This document shows positions 39,827 to 48,971 of a DNA stretch of 64,000 nt, piece by piece. Source of the stretch: Paraburkholderia phytofirmans PsJN (GTDB lineage Bacteria; Pseudomonadota; Gammaproteobacteria; Burkholderiales; Burkholderiaceae). The position numbers and the translations under genes were made by a program. Within the stretch, counting starts at the first letter, position 1. Every line of letters begins with the position of its first letter. Location of the stretch: contig NC_010681.1 of the NCBI RefSeq assembly GCF_000020125.1, forward strand, positions 744,001 to 808,000, read 5' to 3'. The notes beneath the pieces are model-generated. The model had not been told where the DNA came from. It searched no databases and saw nothing but the letters and a program-made list of their open reading frames with translations.

Positions 39827-41281
39827 ATGTCCGAACGTAAGCTCACCAGCGCCGCCGGCGCACCCGTTGCCGATAACCAGAATTCGATGACCGCCGGCGC
39901 TCGCGGTCCGGTTGTTCTGCAAGATGTCTGGCTGCTCGAAAAACTCGCTCACTTCGATCGCGAAGTGATTCCGGAACGCCGTGTTCACGCCAAAGGTTCA
40001 GGCGCGTTCGGCACGTTGAAGGTCACGCACGATATCTCGCGCTACACGAAGGCCAAGGTGTTCGCGCAAGTCGGCACGGAAACGCCGCTTTTCATGCGCT
40101 TTTCGACGGTGGCCGGCGAGCGCGGCGCAGCCGACGCCGAACGCGACGTGCGGGGTTTCTCGATCAAGTTCTACACGGAAGAAGGCAACTGGGACGTGGT
40201 CGGCAACAACACGCCGGTGTTTTTTATCCGCGACCCGCTGAAGTTTCCGGACTTCATCCACACGCAAAAGCGCGACCCGTACACCAACATGCGCAGCAAT
40301 GTCGCTGCGTGGGATTTCTGGTCGCGTCATCCGGAATCGCTGCATCAGGTGACGATTCTGATGAGCGACCGCGGCATTCCGCAGAATTACCGTCAGATGC
40401 ACGGCTTCGGCTCGCACACGTATTCGTTCACCAATGCCAACAACGAGCGTTTCTGGGTGAAGTTCCATTTCAAGTCGATGCAAGGCATCGAGAACTTCAC
40501 CGATGCCGAAGCGGCACAAGTAGTCGCGCAAGACCGCGAAAGCGCGCAACGCGATCTGATCGGCAATATCGACTCAGGCAACTTCCCGAAGTGGCGCTTC
40601 GCCATCCAGGTGATGCCGGAAGCGGAAGCCGCCACGTATCGCTTCAATCCGTTCGACATCACGAAAGTGTGGTCGCAGAAGGACTATCCGTTAATCGACG
40701 TCGGCACGATCGAGTTGAATCGCAACGCACAGAACTACTTTGCCGACGTGGAGCAAGCGGCGTTCACGCCCGCCAACGTGGTGCCGGGTATCGGCTTTTC
40801 GCCGGACCGTCTGTTGCAGGGCCGTCTGTTCTCGTACGGCGACACGCAGCGCTATCGACTCGGCATCAATCACCACCAGATTCCGGTGAATGCGGCGCGC
40901 GTGCCGAGCCCGCATTCGTTCCATCGCGACGGCGCAATGCGCACGGACGGCAACCTGGGCGGCAACGTGAACTACGAGCCGAATCGCTTCGGCGACTTCG
41001 TGCAGGACGCCAACGCGTCTGAACCGCCGCTCGCGGCGGGCGCGGTGGATCGCTACGAGCATCGCCTGGACGATGACTACTACACGCAGCCAGGCATGCT
41101 GTTTGCGCTCTTCGATGCGGCTCAGCGTGAACGTCTGTTCGGCAACATCGCACGCCATATCAACGGTGTGCCGCAGGAGATCGTTACTCGCCAGATCGAG
41201 CATTTCCGCCGTGCCGATCCCGCTTACGCGGAAGGCGTGATCGCCGCGATGGCCGACCTCGCGGAACGCAACAGGCAATAA
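39827..41281 (+). CDS. katA: Monofunctional haem catalase (small-subunit type)
   Basis: The 484-residue product dismutates hydrogen peroxide. The distal haem pocket is seen as [19 protein letters not shown] (catalytic histidine) and [17 protein letters not shown] (catalytic asparagine); the proximal ligand is in [14 protein letters not shown]. The length and the [16 protein letters not shown] start fit small-subunit clade 3 catalases. CAGGAG precedes the ATG at 39827 by six bases, and the open frame upstream of it has no family residues. Placement between oxyR and dps indicates peroxide control. The katA symbol is by type, not by a proven orthologue. Confidence 0.95.
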   Translation: MSERKLTSAAGAPVADNQNSMTAGARGPVVLQDVWLLEKLAHFDREVIPERRVHAKGSGAFGTLKVTHDISRYTKAKVFAQVGTETPLFMRFSTVAGERGAADAERDVRGFSIKFYTEEGNWDVVGNNTPVFFIRDPLKFPDFIHTQKRDPYTNMRSNVAAWDFWSRHPESLHQVTILMSDRGIPQNYRQMHGFGSHTYSFTNANNERFWVKFHFKSMQGIENFTDAEAAQVVAQDRESAQRDLIGNIDSGNFPKWRFAIQVMPEAEAATYRFNPFDITKVWSQKDYPLIDVGTIELNRNAQNYFADVEQAAFTPANVVPGIGFSPDRLLQGRLFSYGDTQRYRLGINHHQIPVNAARVPSPHSFHRDGAMRTDGNLGGNVNYEPNRFGDFVQDANASEPPLAAGAVDRYEHRLDDDYYTQPGMLFALFDAAQRERLFGNIARHINGVPQEIVTRQIEHFRRADPAYAEGVIAAMADLAERNRQ

Positions 41282-41367
41282 GCAGCAATCGAGCAGTTGA
41301 AGTCATGCAGTAGAGCGGGGTGCATTTGCGTCCCGCTAGTACCGATACGAACCGAAGGAGCACGACC

Positions 41368-41526
41368 ATGATGCAGATGATGATGGCCACATTAGGCGGC
41401 ACGTCAGCCGCAAATAGTGCGCAACGACACGCATTGATGGCGCGCAGGGCGGTGGGCTTTGCGATCTTCGCGAGCGGAGTCGCGGTGATCGTCGCGCAGG
41501 CGCTGCAACACGCGCTCGGCGGCTGA
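41368..41526 (+). CDS. Small 52-residue single-helix membrane protein
   Basis: The frame starts with an ATG seven bases after GAAGGAG and encodes a methionine-rich N-terminus (MMQMMMATLGGTSA), an RRAVG stretch, one hydrophobic segment (FAIFASGVAVIVAQAL) and a short polar end. It lies 86 bases after katA and before dps on the same strand. The good ribosome site and helix suggest that it is real. I do not recognise its family or function. Confidence 0.6.
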   Translation: MMQMMMATLGGTSAANSAQRHALMARRAVGFAIFASGVAVIVAQALQHALGG

Positions 41527-41679
41527 TCCACGCCGCCGCCGCGATGCGGCAAGTGGCCACGCGTCATACGAACGCAGCAGCTTTCCAGGCTAAACTGTCG
41601 AGCGTTCGAGCTGTCGAGTTTGCTATCCGCAGACCGTCACTTTGCCGACCGGTTCGTATCACTCTTCAAAGGAGTCATC

Positions 41680-42177
41680 ATGGCCAAAAAAGAAGCCGCA
41701 GCAGCCGTACAGCACGTCAATATCGGGATCAGCGACAAGGATCGCAAGAAGATTGCAGAAGGTCTGTCGCGCCTGCTCGCCGACACCTACACGCTGTATT
41801 TGAAGACCCACAACTTCCACTGGAACGTGACGGGTCCGATGTTCAACACGCTGCACCTCATGTTCGAAACGCAATACAACGAGCTGGCACTAGCGGTCGA
41901 TTCGATCGCTGAACGCATTCGCGCGTTGGGCGTGCATGCGCCGGGCAGCTACAAGGAATTCGCCAAGCTGTCGTCGATTCCGGAAGCGGACGGCGTGCCG
42001 GCCGCGGAAGAAATGATCCGCCAACTGGTGGAAGGTCAGGAGGCCGTGGTGCGTACCGCACGCGCGATTTTCCCGTCGACGGAAGCCGCTAACGACGAGC
42101 CGACCGCCGACCTGCTGACGCAACGCATGCAAACGCATGAAAAGACAGCGTGGATGTTGCGTTCGATGCTGGCTTAG
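41680..42177 (+). CDS. dps: DNA-binding ferritin-like protein Dps
   Basis: Dps forms a dodecameric cage that oxidises and stores iron using peroxide and can coat DNA. The 165-residue product shows the intersubunit ferroxidase residues in [20 protein letters not shown] and in [21 protein letters not shown] short lysine-containing N-terminus ([12 protein letters not shown]) may assist DNA binding. AAAGGAG precedes the ATG at 41680. It completes the oxyR-katA-dps peroxide block and is followed by a strong terminator. Confidence 0.95.
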   Translation: MAKKEAAAAVQHVNIGISDKDRKKIAEGLSRLLADTYTLYLKTHNFHWNVTGPMFNTLHLMFETQYNELALAVDSIAERIRALGVHAPGSYKEFAKLSSIPEADGVPAAEEMIRQLVEGQEAVVRTARAIFPSTEAANDEPTADLLTQRMQTHEKTAWMLRSMLA

Positions 42178-42263
42178 GTATCTGCGCCAAGCGCCTCGTT
42201 TCGGCGCTGGCGTTGAAGTTGTCGTTGAAGCTGGCGTTGAGTTAAAGCCGAGTGCGACACCAA

Positions 42264-42296
42264 CAAAGCCTCCCTGCACGGGAGGCTTTGTTTTTT
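42264..42296 (+). terminator. Intrinsic terminator of dps
   Basis: CAAAGCCTCCC and GGGAGGCTTTG pair around five bases and are followed by six T residues, 86 bases after the dps stop. Confidence 0.92.
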
Positions 42297-42395
42297 GCGG
42301 CGCCTGCCTTGTCAGCCGGGCGAGCCCAGAAGCGGCGCGTGGTCGGTATCCCGTAAAATAGCCGCACCGTCTTCGCACTTTCACCGACTTTGCCC

Positions 42396-43259
42396 ATGTT
42401 TGCCCGACTCCCCCTGTATCTGCGCCTCGTGCGCATGGACAAGCCGATCGGCAGCCTGCTGCTGCTGTGGCCGACGCTCAACGCGCTGTGGATCGCTTCC
42501 GACGGTCATCCCACGTGGCCGCTGCTGGTGATTTTCACGGTAGGCACGGTGCTGATGCGCTCGGCGGGTTGCGCGATCAACGATTACGCGGATCGCGATT
42601 TCGATCGCTACGTGAAGCGCACGGAAAACCGTCCGATCACGTCGGGCAAGATCAAGGCGTGGGAAGCGGTGGCGCTGGCGGCCGCGCTCTCGTTGCTGGC
42701 GTTTCTGCTGATTCTGCCGCTCAATACGCTGACTAAGGAACTGTCTGTGGCGGCGCTTTTTGTCGCCGGTTCGTATCCGTTCACCAAGCGGTTTTTCGCG
42801 ATTCCGCAGGCGTACTTGGGAATCGCGTTCGGCTTCGGCATTCCGATGGCGTTCGCCGCGATTCAGGGCCACGTGCCGTTGCTCGCGTGGGTGATGCTGT
42901 TGGCGAATGTGTTCTGGTCGGTGGCTTACGACACCGAGTACGCAATGGTCGATCGAGACGACGACATCAAGATCGGCATCCGCACGTCGGCGCTGACGTT
43001 CGGCCGCTTCGACGTGGCCGCGATCATGATTTGCTACGCGGCGACGCTTGGGATTTACGTCGGTATCGGCGTGCTGCTCGGTTTCGGCGTGCTGTACTGG
43101 CTGGGATGGGCGGCGGCCGCGGGCTGCGCGATCTATCACTACACGCTGATTCGCAACCGCGAACGGATGGCGTGCTTCGCCGCGTTCCGGCATAACAACT
43201 GGCTGGGTGGCGCGCTGTTTGTCGGCATCGCCGCGCATTACGCGGCGGGCTCGTTTTAG
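42396..43259 (+). CDS. ubiA: 4-hydroxybenzoate polyprenyltransferase
   Basis: UbiA attaches the octaprenyl tail to 4-hydroxybenzoate in ubiquinone synthesis. The 287-residue integral membrane protein has the two aspartate-rich motifs, [19 protein letters not shown] and [16 protein letters not shown], and about eight helices. I chose the ATG at 42396 ([20 protein letters not shown]) over the TTG two codons upstream. It converges on proC. Confidence 0.96.
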   Translation: MFARLPLYLRLVRMDKPIGSLLLLWPTLNALWIASDGHPTWPLLVIFTVGTVLMRSAGCAINDYADRDFDRYVKRTENRPITSGKIKAWEAVALAAALSLLAFLLILPLNTLTKELSVAALFVAGSYPFTKRFFAIPQAYLGIAFGFGIPMAFAAIQGHVPLLAWVMLLANVFWSVAYDTEYAMVDRDDDIKIGIRTSALTFGRFDVAAIMICYAATLGIYVGIGVLLGFGVLYWLGWAAAAGCAIYHYTLIRNRERMACFAAFRHNNWLGGALFVGIAAHYAAGSF

Positions 43260-43320
43260 TTTTTCCGCGCGGGGAGTTGCCGGGTTTGCGTCTCGCTTGA
43301 GCAGGCGCCGCCGAACCCGC

Positions 43321-44136
43321 TCACTGCTTGCCGAACTCGTCGCCCATTTCCTTCGCGCGGGCATCCGCGGCGAGCGCACCACGCACAATCGCATCCTTGA
43401 TGCCGCTCGCGTCGAACGACGCCAGAGCCGCCGCCGTCGTGCCGCCTTTGGACGTCACACGTTCGCGCAACACGCTCGGCGGCTCGTCGGAATTCGCCGC
43501 CAGTTGCGCCGCGCCGGTGAAGGTTGCCACCGCCAGCGCGCGGCCTTGTGACTCATCCATACCGAGTTGGCGCGCGGCTTCCTGCAACGCCTCGATGAAA
43601 TAGAACACGTAGGCCGGCCCGCTTCCCGAGATCGCGGTGACGGCGTCGATCTTCGCTTCGTCGTCGAACCAGACCGTTTCGCCGACCGCGCCCAGCACTT
43701 GCGACGCGAGCGCGCGGCCCGCTTCGTCGACGCTGCTGGTCGCCACCAGTCCCGTCACGCCCATGCCGATCAGCGCCGGCGTATTCGGCATGACACGCAC
43801 GATACGGTCGTGCCCATTCAGCCAGCGCGACATGTCGCCCATGCGAATGCCGGCCACGATGCTCACGGCCAGTTGCGACGCATTCAGATGCGGCGCCACC
43901 GCCTCGGCGACGCTCTTCAGGATCTGCGGTTTCACCGCCAGCACGACGGCGTCGTACGCGGCGAGCCCGGCATCCGCGGCGGCGCCCGTCTTGATGCCGA
44001 ATTGCTGCTCATTGCGCTTGAGCGCATCTTCGTTGGGATCGATTGCGTAGAGGTCAGCGGGTGCGACGCCACGCTTGATGAGACCGCCGATCAAAGCGGC
44101 GGCCATGTTGCCACCGCCGATAAAAGCAATTTTCAT
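43321..44136 (-). CDS. proC: Pyrroline-5-carboxylate reductase
   Basis: ProC catalyses the last step of proline synthesis, reducing pyrroline-5-carboxylate with NAD(P)H. The 271-residue product begins MKIAFIGGGNMAAALIGGL, the Rossmann motif. ITAISGSGPAYVFYFIEAL and ERVTSKGGTTAAAL are family signatures. It follows yggS by 63 bases on the same strand, a very common pairing. Confidence 0.97.
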   Translation of the reverse strand: MKIAFIGGGNMAAALIGGLIKRGVAPADLYAIDPNEDALKRNEQQFGIKTGAAADAGLAAYDAVVLAVKPQILKSVAEAVAPHLNASQLAVSIVAGIRMGDMSRWLNGHDRIVRVMPNTPALIGMGVTGLVATSSVDEAGRALASQVLGAVGETVWFDDEAKIDAVTAISGSGPAYVFYFIEALQEAARQLGMDESQGRALAVATFTGAAQLAANSDEPPSVLRERVTSKGGTTAAALASFDASGIKDAIVRGALAADARAKEMGDEFGKQ

Positions 44137-44199
44137 GATGTTCCGGATGAAGTGCCAGGTGCCGTGAAGAATCTATCGAGCCTGAAAGGCCCGAAGCGC

Positions 44200-44898
44200 T
44201 TAGTTAGAGTAATCTCGCGCGCCGAAGATCGCGGTGCCGACGCGCACGATCGTCGCGCCTTCCAGCACGGCGGCTTCGAGATCGCTCGACATGCCCATGG
44301 ACAGCGTGTCGAGTTCGAGCCCGTCGTTGCATAGACGCTCGAACAACTCGCGCAAGTGCCGATGCGGCACGCGTTGTTCGTCGATGCCGCCGGCCGGCTC
44401 GGGAATCGCCATCAGGCCGCGCAAATTCAGCTTCGGCAGCGCGGCGATCGCCTGCGCGACTTCCACCGCCTCGGGAATGCTCACGCCGCTCTTGGACGCC
44501 TCGCCGCTGATGTTGACTTGCAAGCACACGTTGAGCGGCGGCAAATTGTCGGGACGCTGCTCCGAGAGCCGCTGCGCGATCTTCAACCGATCGACTGAGT
44601 GCACCCAGTCGAACTGCTCGGCGACCGGCCGCGTCTTGTTCGATTGCAACGGGCCGATGAAATGCCATTCGAGCGTGGCGCGCAGATCGGCGAGCGCCTC
44701 GATCTTGGTGAGCGCTTCCTGCACGTAGTTTTCACCGAACGCGCGCTGGCCGGCGGCGTAGGCGGCGCGCACGTCTTCGGCGGGGAAGGTCTTGGAGACC
44801 GCGAGCAGATGGACCGAGCGCGTATCGCGTCCGGCCACGTGCGCGGCCATGGCGATGCGCTGCTGCACCGCCTCGAGGTTGTGAATCAGATCGGGCAT
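44200..44898 (-). CDS. yggS: YggS-family pyridoxal phosphate homeostasis protein
   Basis: The 232-residue PLP-binding TIM-barrel protein has no known catalytic turnover and helps control free PLP and amino-acid balance. The lysine for PLP is in LLAVSKTFPAEDVRAAY; GQRAFGENYVQEAL, EWHFIGPLQSNKTR and LSMGMSSDLEAAV are all present. The start is ATG at 44898 (MPDLIHNLEAVQQRI); 38 open codons upstream overlap the glcF end and are not family-like. It is upstream of proC and downstream of glcF. Confidence 0.96.
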   Translation of the reverse strand: MPDLIHNLEAVQQRIAMAAHVAGRDTRSVHLLAVSKTFPAEDVRAAYAAGQRAFGENYVQEALTKIEALADLRATLEWHFIGPLQSNKTRPVAEQFDWVHSVDRLKIAQRLSEQRPDNLPPLNVCLQVNISGEASKSGVSIPEAVEVAQAIAALPKLNLRGLMAIPEPAGGIDEQRVPHRHLRELFERLCNDGLELDTLSMGMSSDLEAAVLEGATIVRVGTAIFGARDYSN

Positions 44899-44935
44899 GT
44901 CGGAACCGGAAGTCCAGCGAAAGTCGATAATCCGA

Positions 44936-46162
44936 TTATACGGACAGCATGTGCTCGACCAGTTCGATCCAGTGCGCGACCGGCGTCGAGGTGCCGCTTT
45001 GCAGATGCGCAATGCAGCCGACGTTCGCCGACACGATCACCTGCGGCTCCTGCGCCTGCAGCCGATCGAGCTTCTGATCGCGCAGCGCGTACGAGAGCTT
45101 GGGTTGCGTCAGCGAGTAGGTGCCGGCCGAGCCGCAGCACAGATGACTGTCGGCGGGCAGACGCACCTCGACGCCCAGCGCGGTCAGCAAATGCTCGACC
45201 TTGCCGCGAATCTGCTGACCATGCTGCAACGTGCAGGGCGGATGAAACGCCACCGTATGAACCGAGCGGCGGCGCGTGACCGAGACCAATGCTTCTTCGA
45301 ACTCCGGCAGGATTTCCGCGACGTCGCGCGTCAATTCCACCACGCGGCGCGCCTTTTCCGCATACGCCGGATCATGGCGCAAGAGGTGCGCGTATTCCTT
45401 GACGGTCGCGCCGCAGCCGGACGCGTTCATCACGATCGCTTCCACACCCTGTTCGATGTACGGCCACCATGCGTCGATGTTGGCGCGCAGGTCGTCGAGC
45501 GCGTCGTCGTTGTAGCCCAGATGCAGGCGGATCGCGCCGCAGCAGCCGGCATCCGGCGCGATCAGCGTTTCCACGCCGAGCGCGTCGAATACGCGCGCGG
45601 TGGCGATGTTCACGTTCGGCATCATCGACGGTTGCACGCAACCCGCGAGCATCAGCATCTTGCGCGGATGTTTCGCCGTCGGCCATTCGAGCGGACGCTG
45701 CCGCGCGGGCACTTTGTCGCGCAACTTCTTGGGCAGCAACGGACGAAAATGCTGGCCGATACGCATGGTCGGTGTGAACAGCGCGCTGTTCGGCACGAAG
45801 CTCGCGAGCATCCGGCGCACCAGCCGTTGACCGAGCGGGCGCGTGACTTTCTCTTCGGTGAGCTTGCGGCCGATTTCCACCAGCCGGCCATATTGCACGC
45901 CGGATGGGCATGTCGATTCGCAATTGCGGCAAGTCAGGCAGCGGTCGAGATGGACCTGGGTGCTGCGTGTGACCGGCGCGCCTTCGACCATCTGCTTGAT
46001 CAGATAGATTCGTCCGCGTGGGCCGTCGAGTTCGTCGCCGAGTATCTGATAGGTCGGGCAGGTGGCTGTGCAGAAACCGCAATGCACGCAGTTGCGCAGG
46101 ATGCCGTCGGCTTCGTCGCCGTCGGGCGTGTTGCGAATGAAGTCCGCGAGGTTGGTTTGCAT
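44936..46162 (-). CDS. glcF: Glycolate oxidase iron-sulfur subunit GlcF
   Basis: GlcF carries electrons from the glycolate oxidase flavoproteins to the quinone pool. The 408-residue product has two 4Fe-4S motifs, CVHCGFCTATCP and CLTCRNCESTCP, and the paired CCG-type cysteine motifs (GCCGAIRLHLG; HLCCGSAGTY). MQTNLADFIRNTPDGDEA is the standard N-terminus. It lies eight bases after glcE. Confidence 0.96.
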   Translation of the reverse strand: MQTNLADFIRNTPDGDEADGILRNCVHCGFCTATCPTYQILGDELDGPRGRIYLIKQMVEGAPVTRSTQVHLDRCLTCRNCESTCPSGVQYGRLVEIGRKLTEEKVTRPLGQRLVRRMLASFVPNSALFTPTMRIGQHFRPLLPKKLRDKVPARQRPLEWPTAKHPRKMLMLAGCVQPSMMPNVNIATARVFDALGVETLIAPDAGCCGAIRLHLGYNDDALDDLRANIDAWWPYIEQGVEAIVMNASGCGATVKEYAHLLRHDPAYAEKARRVVELTRDVAEILPEFEEALVSVTRRRSVHTVAFHPPCTLQHGQQIRGKVEHLLTALGVEVRLPADSHLCCGSAGTYSLTQPKLSYALRDQKLDRLQAQEPQVIVSANVGCIAHLQSGTSTPVAHWIELVEHMLSV

Positions 46163-46170
46163 CGCGTCGC

Positions 46171-47259
46171 TCAGAAGTCGGGGTAGAGACGGCCGCGATT
46201 GAAGATGCGGGCCGGGTCGAAAGCGGTTTTCAGGCCGCGATGGATTTTCATCAGCGGCGCGGGAAGCGGCGTGAACACGCCGGCGCCGCGATCGTAGCCG
46301 TGGCCGGCGCGGAAGATCGTGGCGTGGCCGCCAGCCTGCTTGGCGCTGATGCGCACGGTCTGCGCGTCGGTGTCCGTGATCCACCAGCGCTGGCCGCCGC
46401 CCCACTCCATGAGTTGCGCGCCGGGCAATTGCAACGGCTCCGTAATCGAAGGCAGAGCAAGGCGCCACAGTGCGGCCCGCGGCGGGATGGCGGCGAAGAA
46501 CGAGTCGGTCTGTTCGCGCAGGCCGGCCCAGAAGCGTTCGGCTTCGACGGCATCGACCACTTCGCCGCCGAGCGCCATCTTCGCCGACTTGACCGCGGCC
46601 TCGGCGCCGGCAAGGCGCACAACCAGCGTGCCGTGACGCCACGCACTCGCGGTAATCGGCAACGGCCGGCCGCCCCATTCGTTGAGCTTGCGGACCGCAT
46701 CGGTGCCGTTCATGTCGAATTTGAGCGTGGCTTCGGCCTGCGGCAACGGCAGCACCTTGATCGACAGTTCGAGGATCAGTCCCAGCGTGCCGAGCGAGCC
46801 GGCCATCAGGCGTGAGACGTCGTAGCCGGCGACATTCTTCACCACCTGGCCGCCGAAATGCAGCTTTTGGCCCTGGCCGTTCATGATCACGGCGCCCAGC
46901 ACGAAGTCGCGCGCCGCGCCGGCCGACGGGCGGCGCGGACCGGCAATGCCCGCCGCGATGCAGCCGCCGAAGGTAGCCTGCGGCCCGAAGTGCGGCGGCT
47001 CGAAGGCGAGCATCTGATGATGCTCGGCGAGCGCGGCCTCGATCTCCAGCAAGGGCGTGCCCGCGCGCGCGGTGATCACCAGCTCCGCCGGGTCGTACGC
47101 AATGATGCCGCGATAAGCGCGCGTGTCGAGGATGTCACCTTCCAGCGTCTGACCGTACCAGTCTTTGGTGCCGCCGCCACGGATGCGCAACGCGTGCCCC
47201 TCGGCGCTGGCCGAACGCACACGTTCCGACCACACGGCGACGATGTCGTCCTCTTCCAT
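46171..47259 (-). CDS. glcE: Glycolate oxidase FAD-binding subunit GlcE
   Basis: GlcE is the second, shorter FAD-binding subunit of glycolate oxidase. The 362-residue product starts with a PCMH-type FAD domain (LRIRGGGTKDWYGQ; ELVITARAGTPLLEIEAALA; FGGCIAAGIAGPRRP). It precedes glcF by eight bases and follows glcD after 149 bases. Its shorter C-terminal domain compared with GlcD is normal for the subunit. Confidence 0.95.
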   Translation of the reverse strand: MEEDDIVAVWSERVRSASAEGHALRIRGGGTKDWYGQTLEGDILDTRAYRGIIAYDPAELVITARAGTPLLEIEAALAEHHQMLAFEPPHFGPQATFGGCIAAGIAGPRRPSAGAARDFVLGAVIMNGQGQKLHFGGQVVKNVAGYDVSRLMAGSLGTLGLILELSIKVLPLPQAEATLKFDMNGTDAVRKLNEWGGRPLPITASAWRHGTLVVRLAGAEAAVKSAKMALGGEVVDAVEAERFWAGLREQTDSFFAAIPPRAALWRLALPSITEPLQLPGAQLMEWGGGQRWWITDTDAQTVRISAKQAGGHATIFRAGHGYDRGAGVFTPLPAPLMKIHRGLKTAFDPARIFNRGRLYPDF

Positions 47260-47408
47260 GGTGTCCTGCTTCGTTGTGTTTCGTTTGATTGTACCGGGCG
47301 GGGGCTGGCTGGCAACCAGGAGTGGACCCGCATCGGGTAATCAGGGTGAGAGCAGGAAAACAGCGCCCACACAGGCTATGCGCGATGCGTGGGCGGAGCG
47401 GTACAGCG

Positions 47409-48902
47409 TTAGAACCGCGGCAGCTCAGGATGCGGCAGCAAGCCGCCGCGCACATGCATTTTGCCGTACTCGGCGCAACGCGCTCGCGTGGGGATGCCTT
47501 TGTCGGGGTTGAGCAGGCCAGGCGCGTCGAAAGCTCGCTTGACCGCGTGGAACGTATCGCGTTCTTCTGGCGAAAACTGCACGCACATCGAATTGATCTT
47601 CTCGATGCCGACGCCGTGCTCGCCGGTCACCGTGCCGCCCAGTTCGACGCATGCTTCGAGGATGTCGGAACCGAACGCTTCGGCCCGGTGCCATTCGTCC
47701 AGGTCATTGCCGTTGAACAGGATCAGCGGATGCATGTTGCCGTCGCCCGCGTGGAAAACGTTGATGCAGCGCAGGTTGTAGGTCTTCTCCATCGCCTCGA
47801 TGCGCGCCAGCAGCGGCCCGATACTGCGGCGTGGCACCGTGCCGTCCATGCAGTAATAGTCGGGTGAAATACGCCCGGCGGCGGGGAACGCATTCTTGCG
47901 CCCCGACCAGAAGCGCAGCCGTTCGCTCTCCGAGCGGGAAATCTGGATGCGTGTGGCGCCCTGTTCGCGCAATACAGCGGTCATGCGCACGATTTCATCC
48001 GCGACTTCTTCGGGTGTGCCGTCCGATTCGCATAGCAGGATCGCCGCCGCGTCGAGATCGTAGCCGGCGTGGACGAATTCCTCGACCGCGCGCGTGGCCG
48101 GTTTGTCCATCATCTCCAGACCCGCCGGGATGATGCCCGCCGCGATGATGCCGGCGACCGCGTCGCCGCCTTTCACGACATCGTCGAAACTGGCCATGAT
48201 GACCTGCGCCGTTTGCGGCTTCGGGATCAGCTTGACCGTGACTTCGGTCACGATCGCGAACATGCCCTCGCTGCCGATCAGCACGGCCAGCAGATCGAGG
48301 CCGGGCGCGTCGGGGGCGAGCGAGCCGAATTCGACGATCTCGCCTTCCATGGTGACGGCCCGCACGCGCAACACGTTATGCACCGTGAGACCGTATTTGA
48401 GGCAGTGAACGCCGCCGGAATTTTCCGAGACATTGCCGCCGATCGTGCAGGCGATCTGCGACGACGGGTCCGGCGCGTAATACAGACCGTAAGGTGCGGC
48501 GGCTTCGGAGATCGACAGATTGCGCACACCCGGTTGCACGGTGGCGGTCCGCGCGTATGAATCGACTTCGACGATCTTGCGAAAGCGCGCGAGCGACACC
48601 ACCACGCCGTGACGAATCGGCATGGCGCCGCCCGATAGGCCGGTGCCCGCGCCGCGCGGCACGATCGGCACGTCGAGACGGTGGCAGATCTGCACGATGC
48701 GCTGCACCTGCGATTCCGTCTCCGGCAACGCGACCGCAAGCGGCAGACGCCGGTAGGCGGCGAGCCCGTCGCATTCGTAGGCGACGGTGTCTTCTTCGCG
48801 AAACAGCAAACAGTGGGTCGGCAATACGGCCATCAACGCCTGCACGACTTCGCGCTGGCGCTGGGCGAGTACTTCGGCCGTCAGTTCAGCGGGTGCGTTC
48901 AT
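47409..48902 (-). CDS. glcD: Glycolate oxidase subunit GlcD
   Basis: GlcD is the main FAD subunit that oxidises glycolate to glyoxylate, and also D-lactate in some bacteria. The 497-residue product has the FAD domain motif PRGAGTGLSGGAMPIRHG and the C-terminal FHAGDGNMHPLILFNG and VTGEHGVGIEKI, with histidines of the substrate site. The ATG at 48902 (MNAPAELTAEVLAQRQREVV) is chosen over an extended frame. It is 69 bases after the paralogous oxidase gene and upstream of glcE-glcF. Confidence 0.95.
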   Translation of the reverse strand: MNAPAELTAEVLAQRQREVVQALMAVLPTHCLLFREEDTVAYECDGLAAYRRLPLAVALPETESQVQRIVQICHRLDVPIVPRGAGTGLSGGAMPIRHGVVVSLARFRKIVEVDSYARTATVQPGVRNLSISEAAAPYGLYYAPDPSSQIACTIGGNVSENSGGVHCLKYGLTVHNVLRVRAVTMEGEIVEFGSLAPDAPGLDLLAVLIGSEGMFAIVTEVTVKLIPKPQTAQVIMASFDDVVKGGDAVAGIIAAGIIPAGLEMMDKPATRAVEEFVHAGYDLDAAAILLCESDGTPEEVADEIVRMTAVLREQGATRIQISRSESERLRFWSGRKNAFPAAGRISPDYYCMDGTVPRRSIGPLLARIEAMEKTYNLRCINVFHAGDGNMHPLILFNGNDLDEWHRAEAFGSDILEACVELGGTVTGEHGVGIEKINSMCVQFSPEERDTFHAVKRAFDAPGLLNPDKGIPTRARCAEYGKMHVRGGLLPHPELPRF

Positions 48903-48971
48903 GTGACTTGTCTCCTCGTGCCTTTCAAGTCCAGCGCGGCTGGCTCTCACGCAGCCGCGCCTGAATACGCC

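Noticed and set aside
41594..41618. Direct repeat CTGTCGAG at 16-base spacing upstream of dps
   Set aside because: Too short to distinguish from chance and not at a recognisable promoter position.
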